NCBI RefSeq assembly: GCF_018619475.1
Contig: NZ_JAHFZG010000008.1
Coordinates: 84,737-148,736, forward strand
Origin: Rhodomicrobium sp. Az07
GTDB lineage: Bacteria; Pseudomonadota; Alphaproteobacteria; Rhizobiales; Rhodomicrobiaceae
Direction of reading: 5' to 3'
Length of the DNA stretch: 64,000 bases
In this document: positions 10,701-19,633 of the stretch, in pieces
How the letters are laid out: the number at the start of each line of letters is the position of its first letter
Numbering within the stretch: position 1 is the stretch's first letter
Position numbers and translations under genes: made by a program
Notes under the pieces: model-generated
Database searches by the model: none
What the model was told of the DNA's origin: nothing
Seen by the model: the letters and a program-made list of their open reading frames with translations, nothing else

Positions 10701-13125
10701 AGGACCAGCGGTTGTCGCGGTTATACCACTGGAACTGGTTTTCGACGCGCAGCAGATCCCATTTCAGGCCCTTGATTTCGGCCTGTTTGCCGTCGGTGCT
10801 GATGCCGACCACCTCGAACGCGGCGTCGTCGCCGTCCGGCACGGAGCCCTGGAAAAGCGGCTTCACGCCGACGAAGCTCTTGCCCGTGTCGACCTTGAGG
10901 CCGATGCGGTCGGTCAGCGCGCGGCCCGACGGCTCGCGCAGGCGCACGGTGATGTCGGCGGATAGCGGCTTCGTCGTCTGAGGCAGTTCCGGCAGCGCGA
11001 TGGAAAGCTTCGCCGCGCCTTGCGCATCGGTCGTCGGCAGGCCGTCGAGCGCGGTGCGAACCGTGGTGAACTTCTCGCTCTCGATCCCCACGCGGAAGCC
11101 GGGGAAGCCCGCGACTTCGCTCGCCGCCGAGACCGCGATTTCGCCTTCAAGGCCGAGATTGGAGGCGGGCGCGCCGTAGAGATAGCGGCCGTCCAGCGCG
11201 ATCACGCCGGGCTTCGCCGCCGAAATCAGCGGCTGCTCGGCCTTGAGCTTCATCTCCAGCCGCTCCGGCACGTAATCTTCCACGAGGAACGTCTTCTCGT
11301 AGAGCGACGGCGCTTTCGGATCGACATACGCCGCGATGCGCCACGAGCCCGTCATCGCCGTTTCGGGCAGCGCGATCTGCCAGCTTCTGCCGCCATTGCC
11401 CTGATCGGCGAGAGTCTCGCGGCGGTCCTCCACGCCATCGGGGCGGAAAAGCTTCACGATGAGCGGCGTGGAGGGCGCGGCGTTGGCCGCCTGATCGCGC
11501 AACAGCGCCGTGACGTACACCGTTTCGCCCGAGCGATAGACGCCGCGCTCTGTGAACACGAACGCGTCGAGCGGGCCGGGGGGCGTGCGTCCGCCGACGC
11601 CGCGATCGGACAGGTCGAACGCCTGCTTCGTGACGTCGAGGAAGCCGTAATCCTTGTCGGCACCGCGTGCGATCACGAGCGCGGGGGCTAGGCCGCCCGT
11701 GCCTTTGGCGAGGCCAGCGTCGAACACCGCTTCGCCATTTGCGTCGGTCTTTGCCGTGCCGAGCACTTCGTTGTTGCGCGCGAGGAGACGGATTTCCGCG
11801 CCCTCGACCGGCGCCGCCGAGCCGAGCGAGCGCACATAGACATGCACGCTATCCGCACCGCTAAACGCAGTCAGGCCAAGGTCCGACACCACGAACCATT
11901 GCGTCGATTTCGTCGAATAATCGTCCGAGGCGTCGGCGCTGTCGGCATCGACCTTCGCGGCTTCTTCGGCGGAGGACGCCGCGATGACATAAAGGCCGGG
12001 CTTCAAATTCGGCAGCAACGTGTCGACGGGAAATGCGGTCGTCACTTCCTCATTCGGCTTCATCTCGACCGGCATCTCGCCCGACCAGAGCTTTTCACCC
12101 TTGGTGTTGGCGATCTGGTTCAGCTGATAGCCTTCGAGCGAAGACTGGAAATTGCCGTCGAGCACTTCGTCTGCGAGGCGGCGGTCGCCGATGCGATAGA
12201 TCGAAGCCTTCACGAGCTTCGTATTGATGCTGACGACGGGGATGCCCTGCTGGCCCGTGCGCGGCAGCACGTAATTGCGGCCCGACAGGCGCACCGAAGG
12301 CGAGCGGTCGCGGATGTAGACGGTAAGATCGACGGGCTTCGGCAGGAGATCGTCCTCGGTGGACGGGATACCGCTCCTGATCTTCACCTCATAGCGCTTG
12401 CCGTGCAGCAGTTCCTCGACGCAAAGCTGCCGCCCGTCGACGCGGACGGAGCCGGGCTTCGCATTGTTGACGGTGACGTAATTCGTGTAGTCGACGCGGC
12501 CTTTGGCGAGGCTGTCGGAGAATTGCACGCAGATGCGTGGCGCGTTCGACTCGTTGTCGGCCGTGTAGTCGAGCATGCGGAAGCCGTGCTCGTTGAAGGC
12601 TTCGTCATAGGCTGTCTGCACATCCGGGTTCGCATCGAGTCCGAGGCTGATCTTGTACACGCGGAGCGCGGGGCGCCATTGTTCGCGCGCGCCGAGACTC
12701 TCCGCGAGCACCGCGAGAGCGGCTGCCTTGGCGCCGGGCATGGACGCGCGCGCATACGCGATATAGGCCGACGAACCGGCATTGCGGGCGAACGCGATCT
12801 TCTCGCCGTATTTTTCCGTCTCGATGGCGAGATAGGCGCGCGCGAGTTGCAGCCACGTGTCCGCGTTCTTGCGGTCGAGCAGCGCCGACGATGCGAAATA
12901 GCCGGTGGCCGCGCGCGGATTGTTTGCGGCGATGGCCTTGACGCCCTCGGCTTTCCAGCCCCTGGCATCCTTGCCCTTTGTGGGCCATGTGGCGGTGAGC
13001 GTGTTTTCGAAGCTCTCGGACTCGCGGACGACGAAGTCCTCAATCGGGGATCGCGGATCGGCGTTTGCGGCCACGACCGTGCTGAAAGTGATGAAACAAG
13101 CGAGCAAAACACGCATCAAATACAT
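7783..13125 (-). CDS. Bacterial alpha-2-macroglobulin family protein with thioester motif
   Basis: At 1,780 residues this is the longest protein in the window. It begins with a cleavable signal peptide (cut near ANA-DPRSP), followed by many macroglobulin beta domains and an alpha-helical thioester domain. The thioester motif YGCAEQ places the reactive cysteine at about C1295, so the protein keeps the covalent protease-trapping chemistry of the family. Enterobacterial YfhM-type proteins are lipoproteins; here the only lipobox-like stretch (LLAC at residues 7-10) is too close to the N-terminus, so a soluble periplasmic protein is more likely. It precedes pbpC on the same strand with a 168-bp gap that contains a hairpin, so co-transcription is possible but not certain. 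Confidence 0.93.
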   Translation of the reverse strand: MYLMRVLLACFITFSTVVAANADPRSPIEDFVVRESESFENTLTATWPTKGKDARGWKAEGVKAIAANNPRAATGYFASSALLDRKNADTWLQLARAYLAIETEKYGEKIAFARNAGSSAYIAYARASMPGAKAAALAVLAESLGAREQWRPALRVYKISLGLDANPDVQTAYDEAFNEHGFRMLDYTADNESNAPRICVQFSDSLAKGRVDYTNYVTVNNAKPGSVRVDGRQLCVEELLHGKRYEVKIRSGIPSTEDDLLPKPVDLTVYIRDRSPSVRLSGRNYVLPRTGQQGIPVVSINTKLVKASIYRIGDRRLADEVLDGNFQSSLEGYQLNQIANTKGEKLWSGEMPVEMKPNEEVTTAFPVDTLLPNLKPGLYVIAASSAEEAAKVDADSADASDDYSTKSTQWFVVSDLGLTAFSGADSVHVYVRSLGSAAPVEGAEIRLLARNNEVLGTAKTDANGEAVFDAGLAKGTGGLAPALVIARGADKDYGFLDVTKQAFDLSDRGVGGRTPPGPLDAFVFTERGVYRSGETVYVTALLRDQAANAAPSTPLIVKLFRPDGVEDRRETLADQGNGGRSWQIALPETAMTGSWRIAAYVDPKAPSLYEKTFLVEDYVPERLEMKLKAEQPLISAAKPGVIALDGRYLYGAPASNLGLEGEIAVSAASEVAGFPGFRVGIESEKFTTVRTALDGLPTTDAQGAAKLSIALPELPQTTKPLSADITVRLREPSGRALTDRIGLKVDTGKSFVGVKPLFQGSVPDGDDAAFEVVGISTDGKQAEIKGLKWDLLRVENQFQWYNRDNRWSYELVTYESRVAGGTLDTPESGTVKISAPVKPGNYRLDIASTDAKGPATSVTFSAGWYVSEASETPEILNLALDKASYGPGDDIKVSILPRMAGKALVAIVSDKVLATQFVDVAASGGSATFKVDPAWGPGAYATAILYRPMDSAAKRMPSRAVGVKWIALDAKPRTLSVALDTPPAVRPAGPVTVTASVAGLDAGESATLVVSGVDLGILNITRYKTPQPAAYYFGQRRLGLEMRDLYGKLIDGMQGVRGQVRSGGDEGGLDMNGRPLAETPLAVYSGPVKVDADGKAQVTFELPAFNGTMRLSAQAWSPTKLGTGEKDVIVRDTVVAQATAPKYLLLGDRSNLHLSIENVEAPAGAYQLAVKGEGGVEVEGEGQSTLQLDLEKRVSAVIPLRAASVGEGSVSFSLTGPGNVAIERTYAIPVEPPAPNVRRRSTVTLAANTGSLRVGPELVADLVPATSRISLTASRTASFDVPGLLLGLDRYPYGCAEQTTSRALPLLYYDEVASRARVSKEPKAKVAIEKAIARLYEMQGSNGTFGLWGPGGEDIWLTAYGAEFMTRAKEKGYAVRDGNYALALDRLRNAVNNAGDFKKGGEDLAYALYVLARSGRGVLGDLRYYADTKIDAFSTPIARAQLAAALAMMGDRERATLTFASALDLLTKPDAKTPLANRADYGTELRDAAAVLALLGESNAATPQLQKAFDIVTKLRAQQKETTTQESLWLLLAARTLDAQNKDLALEVNGRPVKGSFQTVLAGSDFKGDRIAVTNVSAILPNATAAQFETALTRAQFAADGLVVKNAGSDTVPASVLVTGEGLEPEPSAESGFRIERKTYAPDGKEIAFDRLKQNDRVVVVLKVTEVEAKTGQIVVEDRLPAGFDIENPALLKGSDLKAFSWLPSTWTPAFSSFRDDRFVAAYSLTDASRKQPAQLTMAYVMRAVTPGAYTHAGARVEDMYRPDRFARTSGATVEIDAAQ

Positions 13126-13361
13126 CGCGCGACCTCAAGGACATTGGATACAACCTAAGATCGGACTGATGCCCCGAAATTTGGGCTTGGGCAAGGCCGA
13201 AACCGCGAGAAAACAGGGCGCGACGATCCGGCTCGACTGACGTTTCTGTGAATACGCGTCAAACGGATGAGCGGTTGTGCTTTCGGACCTCGAAGCTCCC
13301 ACGAAATCGCCCAAAAGCGCCCTCAAGGCTAACCGACCCTTCCGAAACCGACCGGCCACCG

Positions 13362-13775
13362 ATGACCTCCCGCCTTTCCCTCCTCGTCGCGACAGCGATG
13401 ATCGCAGTGCCCGCCGCGCCGGCGTTCGCCCAGGTCGCGGACTCCATCGGCTACATTGCCACCGCGCCGATTTCCGGCCTTCCGAACGGCCCCTACAGAA
13501 GCTGGAGCGACGATCAGAAGACCACCGCCTTCAAGCGCATCGGCGGCTTCTGCCAGTTTCTCTGCGTCGACTCGTTCGGCAACACGACATTCCCCAACGT
13601 TGCCGCCGCCGACCGCGCCCGCGCCGAGGCGAAGCTGTGCCTTCAGGCGTGCGTCGTGGGTCATCTGCCGACGGATTATCCGAACCGCGACGCGATGAAG
13701 CAGGATCTTCGCGTGGCCTACGATGCGGCGCGCAAGCGGGGTTCGGCGGCCGCCTGGCCCCTGCCGAAGGAATGA
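13362..13775 (+). CDS. Small secreted protein of unknown function
   Basis: This 137-residue protein has a clear signal peptide (MTSRLSLLVATAMIAVPAAPAFA, cut before QVADS; the quoted stretch continues to the AFA-QV site). The mature part holds four cysteines (GFCQFLC, KLCLQAC) in two CxxxC pairs that could form disulfides in the periplasm. The ATG at 13362 was chosen because it starts the signal peptide; 38 in-frame codons upstream are arginine/proline-rich and unlikely to be translated. It sits between the divergent macroglobulin gene and murJ and runs the same way as murJ, 106 bp apart. I do not recognise the family. Confidence 0.7.
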   Translation: MTSRLSLLVATAMIAVPAAPAFAQVADSIGYIATAPISGLPNGPYRSWSDDQKTTAFKRIGGFCQFLCVDSFGNTTFPNVAAADRARAEAKLCLQACVVGHLPTDYPNRDAMKQDLRVAYDAARKRGSAAAWPLPKE

Positions 13776-13881
13776 CGCGCACAGCGCGCGGGCCTACCAA
13801 CGCCGCCGCGCCGGAAAGCGCGCGCTTGCTTCGAGAGGAATCGTCGCCCATAGCTTTGTAAACGCACACTCCCGGTTGTAG

Positions 13882-15438
13882 ATGAGCCTTTATCGCGGTT
13901 TTCTCACTGTTGGCGGTTTGACGGCCATTAGCCGCGTGTTCGGCTTCGTGCGCGACGTGTTGCTCGCCGCCGTGATGGGTACCGGCTGGGTGGCGGACGC
14001 ATTTTTCGTCGCGTTCCGGTTTCCGAATCTCTTCCGCGCGCTATTCGCGGAAGGCGCGTTCAACTCCGCTTTCGTGCCGCTGTTCACGAAGCGACTGCGC
14101 GGCGAAGGCGACACGCGCGCCCGCGAATTCGCGGAGGAGGCGCTGTCCATTCTGCTCGTCGGCGTGACCGCGACCGTGATCCTCGCGGAAATCTTCATGC
14201 CGTATCTCGTCAGCGCCATCGCGCCGGGCTTCAGCGACGACCCAAAGAAATTTGAACTCGCGGTGCTGCTCACGCGCATCACCTTCCCCTACCTCGTCTG
14301 CATGTCGCTCGTGGCGCTCGCCGCGGGCGTGCTCAACGCGCATCAGAAGTTCCGCGCGCCCGCCGCAACGCCGATCCTTCTCAACCTCGTGCTGATCGCG
14401 GTGACGCTGTTCGCGGCGGCGAGCGGCTTCCGCGACCAGCCCGAAGGCGGGATCGTTCTGGCGTGGGGCGTGGCCATCGCCGGTTTCGCGCAGCTTCTGT
14501 TCGTCGCATGGGCCGCGCGCGGACTTGGCATGGATCTACGCTTCCGGTTGCCGCGCCTCACGCCCGACATGCGCCGCCTTGTGAAGCTCGCGGTGCCCGG
14601 ACTTCTCACCGGCGGCATCAATCAGGTGAACATCTTCATCGGGACGATGATTGCCTCGCTTCAGGCGAGCGCGGTGTCGTATCTTTATTATGCGGATCGC
14701 GTGATGCAGCTTCCGCTCGGCATGGTAGGCATTGCCATCGGCGTCGTGTTGCTGCCGACGCTCACGCGCCACCTCGCCGACGCCGACGAAACCGCCGCGC
14801 TCGCGAGCCAGAACCGCAGCCTCGAATTCGCGCTGCTGCTTACGCTGCCCGCCTCGGTCGCGCTGATCATGATCCCTGATCCGATCATTCAGGTGCTGTT
14901 CCAGCGCGGCAGTTTCACTTCGGAAGCAACGCGGCAGGTGTCGCTCGCGCTCGCGGCCTATGCCGCGGGGCTGACGGCCTTCGTGGTGACGAAGGTTTTT
15001 CTGCCCGGCTTTTTCGCCCGCGAGGATACGGCCACCCCGATGCGGTTTGTTGCCGCCGCCGTCGCGGTGAACATCGGCGGCTCGCTCCTGATGTTTCCCT
15101 ACATCGGCCATGTCGGCATCGCCATCGCGACCAGCCTTTCCGGCTGGACGAACGCGCTGCTTCTCATGATCACGTTGATGCGGCGCGGCCATTTCCGCTT
15201 CGACGACGCGCTGAAGCGCCGCGCGCCCCGCATCGCCGCCGCCAGTGTTGCCATGGGCGCCGCGCTTTACTGGCTCGAACCCGCGCTGGCGCCTTACTTC
15301 GCCGCCGACCGCTCGACCATGACGAAGGCGGGCGCGTTGCTCCTGCTCGTGACCTCGGGCGCTGCCGTTTACGCAGCAATTATCCTGTCCACCGGCGCTG
15401 TGCGGCTGTCTTCGCTCAGGCGGGCCATGCGCGCGTGA
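13882..15438 (+). CDS. murJ: Lipid II flippase MurJ (MviN)
   Basis: This 518-residue polytopic membrane protein of the MOP superfamily moves lipid II across the inner membrane for peptidoglycan synthesis. The N-terminus (RGFLTVGGLTAISRVFGFVRDV) and the stretch WVADAFFVAFRFPNLFRALFAEGAFNSAFVP carry the MurJ-specific arginine-rich first helices; about 14 hydrophobic segments follow, with LLPTLTRH and SYLYYADRVMQLPLG typical of the family. The length matches the family norm. Its 3' end overlaps the convergent TetR gene by 70 bp. Together with pbpC and the macroglobulin it makes this segment an envelope-biogenesis neighbourhood. Confidence 0.96.
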   Translation: MSLYRGFLTVGGLTAISRVFGFVRDVLLAAVMGTGWVADAFFVAFRFPNLFRALFAEGAFNSAFVPLFTKRLRGEGDTRAREFAEEALSILLVGVTATVILAEIFMPYLVSAIAPGFSDDPKKFELAVLLTRITFPYLVCMSLVALAAGVLNAHQKFRAPAATPILLNLVLIAVTLFAAASGFRDQPEGGIVLAWGVAIAGFAQLLFVAWAARGLGMDLRFRLPRLTPDMRRLVKLAVPGLLTGGINQVNIFIGTMIASLQASAVSYLYYADRVMQLPLGMVGIAIGVVLLPTLTRHLADADETAALASQNRSLEFALLLTLPASVALIMIPDPIIQVLFQRGSFTSEATRQVSLALAAYAAGLTAFVVTKVFLPGFFAREDTATPMRFVAAAVAVNIGGSLLMFPYIGHVGIAIATSLSGWTNALLLMITLMRRGHFRFDDALKRRAPRIAAASVAMGAALYWLEPALAPYFAADRSTMTKAGALLLLVTSGAAVYAAIILSTGAVRLSSLRRAMRA

Positions 15439-16205
15439 GTGTAGAGGCCGTCCGAGCGCGCCACATCGATCAGACTCATGAGCCTTTCGGAATCCGTGAT
15501 TTCTATCGCGATGACGCCGGCGGCGAGCCGGATCATCTCACGGATTCCCGCCGCTTTCACTTCCTCGCGCCGCTCGGGCATGTCGAGATATTCGGCTGAG
15601 AGCGGAAGATGCTGCCTGATGATGTTTGCGGCAATCTCTCCGACGCCTGCATCGCTCACGGCGGGGATGAGGTTGAAAAGACGAATGTCGCGATAGAGGT
15701 CGATGGCCATCTGCTCGATCTCTTCCCTGAGCCGCCGCCTCTGCTCCGGCGACGGCCCGGTCGAGACGCTCATCCCGATGACGAAAGACTGGGGCTTCTC
15801 CGCTACGTAGTCGAAGAAGCTTTCCATGGTCATGCGCACGACGATGCTGGCCCTGATCAGGGATTTCTCCCATTCCTCCTCGTCGGGCCCGAACGGAACA
15901 CGGGCCAGCGCATCTGCGGCGGCCGCCCTGCGAAACGCCTTCAGCTTCGGCCGCCAGACGCAAATCGTTCTTTCGAGCGCGGCGAAACAGAGTTCGTCGA
16001 AGCACGAAAAATGCCTGTAAAGGGTGTTGGGCGTCAGTTGCGCTTCCCGGCACACCTCGCGAAGCCCAAGCGCCGCGAAGCCGCGTTTTTCCGCCGCCAG
16101 CTTGACGGCCGCGTCGATGAGATCGGCCTTTCCGGAAGGATATTTCAGCGCCCCGCAAGCCGAATGGCTTTCTTGCATGCCCGCCCTCATTTTCCGCCCC
16201 CCCAT
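15369..16205 (-). CDS. TetR/AcrR family transcriptional regulator, FabR-like DNA-binding domain
   Basis: This is a regulator of about 278 residues with an N-terminal helix-turn-helix of TetR type: LREVCREAQLTPNTLYRHF matches the LREV...YRHF recognition region seen in FabR-like members. The C-terminal ligand domain is not assignable. The frame is open to 16301; ATG at 16205 (preceded by AAGGG) was chosen, with ATG 16190 and 16178 as alternatives. It diverges from the alpha/beta hydrolase gene over a 131-bp gap, the usual arrangement in which a TetR protein controls its neighbour. A fatty-acid or lipid ligand is possible from the FabR resemblance, but this is inference. Confidence 0.85.
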   Translation of the reverse strand: MGGRKMRAGMQESHSACGALKYPSGKADLIDAAVKLAAEKRGFAALGLREVCREAQLTPNTLYRHFSCFDELCFAALERTICVWRPKLKAFRRAAAADALARVPFGPDEEEWEKSLIRASIVVRMTMESFFDYVAEKPQSFVIGMSVSTGPSPEQRRRLREEIEQMAIDLYRDIRLFNLIPAVSDAGVGEIAANIIRQHLPLSAEYLDMPERREEVKAAGIREMIRLAAGVIAIEITDSERLMSLIDVARSDGLYTHARMARLSEDSRTAPVDRIIAA

Positions 16206-16336
16206 GAGCGCCCTTTTCTTATGTTTTGTGAGAATTCGCTCGATTATATTTAGAGGCAAAAAGACGTTTTCGGGCCTTTTTGTTCCGTCGGCGGACGCCA
16301 ACTATAGGAAAACAATCTGGGGCTGCGCAGACATTC

Positions 16337-17350
16337 ATGACTCATTTCACGTCTCGCGGCGCCACCGGCCCGGAGCAATCGGCGCTTTTCGAACACGCGG
16401 CGACGGAATATTTGAGTAAAGCCGCAAGCGTCGATCCCATGCTCCTGCGGGACTGGCGGCAGCCGGGCGGATTTTATCGTCGCGTCCGCCGCGCTATCGG
16501 CTTCCTGCCCGGAATTCGTGCGCGCTCAACGACGGTGGACGGACACGAGCTTCGCTACTGGGACGCCGGTCCCGCCGACAAACCTGCGGCCGTGCTTCTT
16601 CACGGCTTTTCGGCTTCCAAGGAAAATTGGCTCAACGTCGTGTTCTTCCTCGCGCGCTTGCATCGCCTCCTCGTGCCGGACATCCCCGGCTTCGGCGAAA
16701 GCAGCTTCGTGCCGGAGGCTTCGTATCGTCTTGATGCGCAGGCGGAGCGACTTGAGGCATGGTTCGCGCAGACCGGCGCCGGCAGGGCTCACTGGATCGG
16801 CAGTTCGATGGGCGGCGCGCTCGCGGGGCTGGTCGCGGCGAAAAGCCCCGACCTCGTGCGAAGCCTCATCCTGATGGACAGCGCCGGCGTCGCGGGCGAA
16901 GGATTGAGCCCGTTCGAAGCGGGCCTCCTCGATGGCAGGAACGGCCTCATCGCCGAGAAGCCGGAGGACATGGAAGCGATCTTCAAGCTTCTTTCCGGCA
17001 AGAACGGCGGCGGCTTCCAGAATGCCATCCTCGCGGCGCTCGTGGCGCGCGATCAGATCGCCCGCGCGCCCGTCTATCGTCATCTTTTTCGCGAGATGAT
17101 CCTGTCGCCCGAGCTTCCCGCCACGCACTGGGCGCCGAAAATCGCCGCGCCCACGCTCGTCGTATGGGGCGAAGCCGACAAGATCCTCGACCCGGCGGAA
17201 GCCAGCGTCCTGGCCAGCCTCATTCCCGGCAGCGAAATCCTCATGATGAAGGACGTCGGCCACCTGCCGATGCTCGAAGCGCCCGCGCGCACCGCGGCGT
17301 TGCTCAAACTGTTCTGGTCCCGCTTTGAACGCTCGGACGCCGCGAAATAA
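16337..17350 (+). CDS. Alpha/beta hydrolase
   Basis: This 337-residue hydrolase shows the oxyanion-hole motif LLHGFSASKENW, the nucleophile elbow G-S-S157-M-G-G, a catalytic acid in WGEADKILDP and histidine in DVGHLPMLE. The fold resembles the carboxylesterase/meta-cleavage hydrolase group, and a hydrophobic cap region lies between the nucleophile and the acid. No signal peptide is seen at the chosen start (ATG 16337); in-frame codons reach back to 16280. The divergent TetR gene is its likely regulator. The substrate cannot be read from sequence; an ester or lipid is plausible. It ends 21 bp from the convergent hydroxylase gene. Confidence 0.85.
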   Translation: MTHFTSRGATGPEQSALFEHAATEYLSKAASVDPMLLRDWRQPGGFYRRVRRAIGFLPGIRARSTTVDGHELRYWDAGPADKPAAVLLHGFSASKENWLNVVFFLARLHRLLVPDIPGFGESSFVPEASYRLDAQAERLEAWFAQTGAGRAHWIGSSMGGALAGLVAAKSPDLVRSLILMDSAGVAGEGLSPFEAGLLDGRNGLIAEKPEDMEAIFKLLSGKNGGGFQNAILAALVARDQIARAPVYRHLFREMILSPELPATHWAPKIAAPTLVVWGEADKILDPAEASVLASLIPGSEILMMKDVGHLPMLEAPARTAALLKLFWSRFERSDAAK

Positions 17351-17371
17351 GTGCGCGGCTCGGTGCCAAGC

Positions 17372-18628
17372 TTAAAGCGCCTCGCCGCGCAAAAGCTTCG
17401 GCACCTCGCCCGTGCGGCCCGCCGCCTCGTTCATGAACAGCGTCTTCAGCCGCCCGATGCCGTCGAGTGTGCGCAGACCGGCATTGCGCAGCATGCGAAG
17501 GCCGGTCCAGTCGTTGGAGAAGAACGCGTTGAGCGCCGCGCCGGAAAAGGCCGAAGTCACGACATCGAACCGCCGCCAGCGCTCGTAGCGGCGAAGGATC
17601 GTCACATCGCCGATGTCGAGGCCGAGGCGCGCCGCATCGACGAGCGTTTCGGCCAGCGCCGCGACATCCTTGAGCCCATGGTTCAGCCCCTGCCCCGCGA
17701 TCCAGTTCAGCCCATGCGCTGCGTCGCCGACAAGCGCAAATCGCGGCCGCACGAACTCGCGCGCGAGCACCATCGACAGCGGGAACGCCAGCGGGTTCGA
17801 CAGAAGCGTCAGCGCGCCGAGTTCCGGCCCGAAGCGGCGCGACAACTCGGTCAGCACCGTTTCGCGATCCTGAGCGAGGATGCCGCGAGCAACGGCCGCA
17901 TCCTCGGTCCACACGACCGACGCGCGATTGCCGCCATCGGGGGCCGTGGTCATGGGCAAAATCGCGAACGGTCCCGCGGGCAAAAAATGCTGCCACGCCG
18001 TGCCATTGTGCGGCCGCTCGGTGCCGACGGTCGCCACGATGCCCACCTTGTCCGACGGCCAGCTTTGCGTTCCGATGCCGATCGTCTCGCGCGCCGCCGA
18101 ATTGCGCCCGTCCGCCGCCACGAGCAACCTTGCCGAGAGCGCCGCCCCGGACCGCAGCCCGATGGACACAACCTCATCGCGCGTTTCGAAATGGTCGATG
18201 GCGTCGGGCGCGAAGAAGGAGACGTTCGGCAGGCCTTCGAGCGAGGCGAGAAGCGCCGGAAGCAGCGCCGCGTTCTCGATGACATAGGCGGTCGGCGCGC
18301 CCGTGGGCGTATCGTCGGCGTCGAGGCCGATCAGGCCGGGCCGCACGGGCGATTCGAGCGGCGAATCGGTGAGCACGATGCGGCGGATCGGCTCCGCCTT
18401 GTCCGCGATCCGCTCCCATATGCCGGTCGCTTCGAGCATCGCCTTGGCGCTGGCCGTGAGCGCGACGGTGCGGGGGTCGGCGGTTGCGGCGGCGAGCGTG
18501 CGTTGCTCGATCACCGCGATGGCAAACGCGCCGGGCGCCGACGCTTCGAGCGCGCGCGCCAGCGCGAGCCCGACGAAACTTCCGCCACTGATGACGATAT
18601 CGAACCGACTATTCTGAATCTCGCTCAC
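17372..18628 (-). CDS. UbiH/UbiF/Coq6-family FAD-dependent hydroxylase
   Basis: This 418-residue flavoprotein monooxygenase has the N-terminal dinucleotide motif (ISGGSFVGLALARALE), the mid-protein DG motif (LLVAADGRNSAARE) and the second FAD motif GDAAHGLNWIAGQGLNHGLKD. Such enzymes hydroxylate the ring of ubiquinone precursors. GTG at 18628 is preferred as start because GAGG lies 6 bases upstream; the ORF extends two codons further to a TTG that would sit on the Shine-Dalgarno sequence. The third residue of the usual GxGxxG is replaced by S (GGSFVG), a small change within the family. Which ring position it acts on cannot be told. Confidence 0.88.
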   Translation of the reverse strand: MSEIQNSRFDIVISGGSFVGLALARALEASAPGAFAIAVIEQRTLAAATADPRTVALTASAKAMLEATGIWERIADKAEPIRRIVLTDSPLESPVRPGLIGLDADDTPTGAPTAYVIENAALLPALLASLEGLPNVSFFAPDAIDHFETRDEVVSIGLRSGAALSARLLVAADGRNSAARETIGIGTQSWPSDKVGIVATVGTERPHNGTAWQHFLPAGPFAILPMTTAPDGGNRASVVWTEDAAVARGILAQDRETVLTELSRRFGPELGALTLLSNPLAFPLSMVLAREFVRPRFALVGDAAHGLNWIAGQGLNHGLKDVAALAETLVDAARLGLDIGDVTILRRYERWRRFDVVTSAFSGAALNAFFSNDWTGLRMLRNAGLRTLDGIGRLKTLFMNEAAGRTGEVPKLLRGEAL

Positions 18629-18716
18629 AGCCAACCTCGCGTCAGGCTTCCGACTAACTTGACAGATTTCGAAGGAGGACCGTTATCTCGGATGGAGAAG
18701 CTTAGGAAGGGCACCC

Positions 18717-19583
18717 ATGCCGGCGGTCGATCAACTTCTGTCGATACTCGATCTTGAACAACTGGAACACAATCTGTTCCGTGGGCGAAGCCCGCAAAAC
18801 GGCTGGCAGCGCGTTTTCGGCGGTCAGGTGGTCGGCCAAGCGCTCACGGCCGCCTATCGCACGGTCGAGGATGAAGACCGCGTGGCGCATTCGCTGCACG
18901 CCTATTTCCTGCTCGGCGGCGACCCGAAAGTGCCGATCGTCTATCACGTCGACCGCATCCGCGATGGCGGCAGCTTCACGACGCGGCGCGTGACCGCCAT
19001 TCAGCACGGGCGGCCGATCTATACCATGGCGGTCTCGTTCCACGCGCCCGAGACCGGCTTCGAGCATCAGGTCGAGATGCCGAAAGTTGCCCAGCCGGAA
19101 GATCTGCCCTCGGAAGAAGAATTGAAGGCGCGCCTGCTGCCGATTCTGCCCGAAGTCATGCGCCTTTATTGGGAGCGGGACCGGCCGATCGAGCTGCGCC
19201 CGGTGGACCTTTCGCGCTTCTTCTGCAAGGAGAAGGTCGAGCCAAAGCAATATATCTGGTTTCGCGCGAACGGCGCGCTGCCGGACAATTTCCGGCTGCA
19301 TCAGTGTGTGCTGGCTTACGCGTCGGATTTTTCGCTGCTCGACACGGCGCTCGTGGCGCATGGCCGCTCGCTGTTCGAGCCGGACCTGATGCTCGCGAGC
19401 CTCGACCACGCCGTGTGGCTCCATCGCCCGTTCAAGGCAGACGAGTGGCTGCTCTACGCGATGGACAGTCCGAGCGCGCAAGGCGCGCGCGGCTTCTGCC
19501 GGGGCAGCATCTTCTCGCGCGACGGCACGCTCGTCGCATCGGTGGCGCAGGAAGGGCTGATCCGCGAGAAGGCCGCGAAGTAG
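18717..19583 (+). CDS. tesB: Acyl-CoA thioesterase II
   Basis: This 288-residue double-hotdog thioesterase hydrolyses acyl-CoA to free fatty acid and CoA. Family hallmarks are FRGRSPQNGWQRVFGGQVVGQAL near the N-terminus, the catalytic aspartate region in DRIRDGGSFTTRRV, and the C-terminal LDHAVWLHRPFKADEWLLY and ARGFCRGSIFSRDGTLVASV motifs. AGGAAGG lies 6 bases before the ATG. It is transcribed divergently from the UbiH-type gene with an 88-bp gap. Length and motifs match TesB over the full protein. Confidence 0.94.
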   Translation: MPAVDQLLSILDLEQLEHNLFRGRSPQNGWQRVFGGQVVGQALTAAYRTVEDEDRVAHSLHAYFLLGGDPKVPIVYHVDRIRDGGSFTTRRVTAIQHGRPIYTMAVSFHAPETGFEHQVEMPKVAQPEDLPSEEELKARLLPILPEVMRLYWERDRPIELRPVDLSRFFCKEKVEPKQYIWFRANGALPDNFRLHQCVLAYASDFSLLDTALVAHGRSLFEPDLMLASLDHAVWLHRPFKADEWLLYAMDSPSAQGARGFCRGSIFSRDGTLVASVAQEGLIREKAAK

Positions 19584-19633
19584 CTTCGCAAAGCTGACAG
19601 CAGCGATGCGATGCATCGCGCCGGAGACATCGC

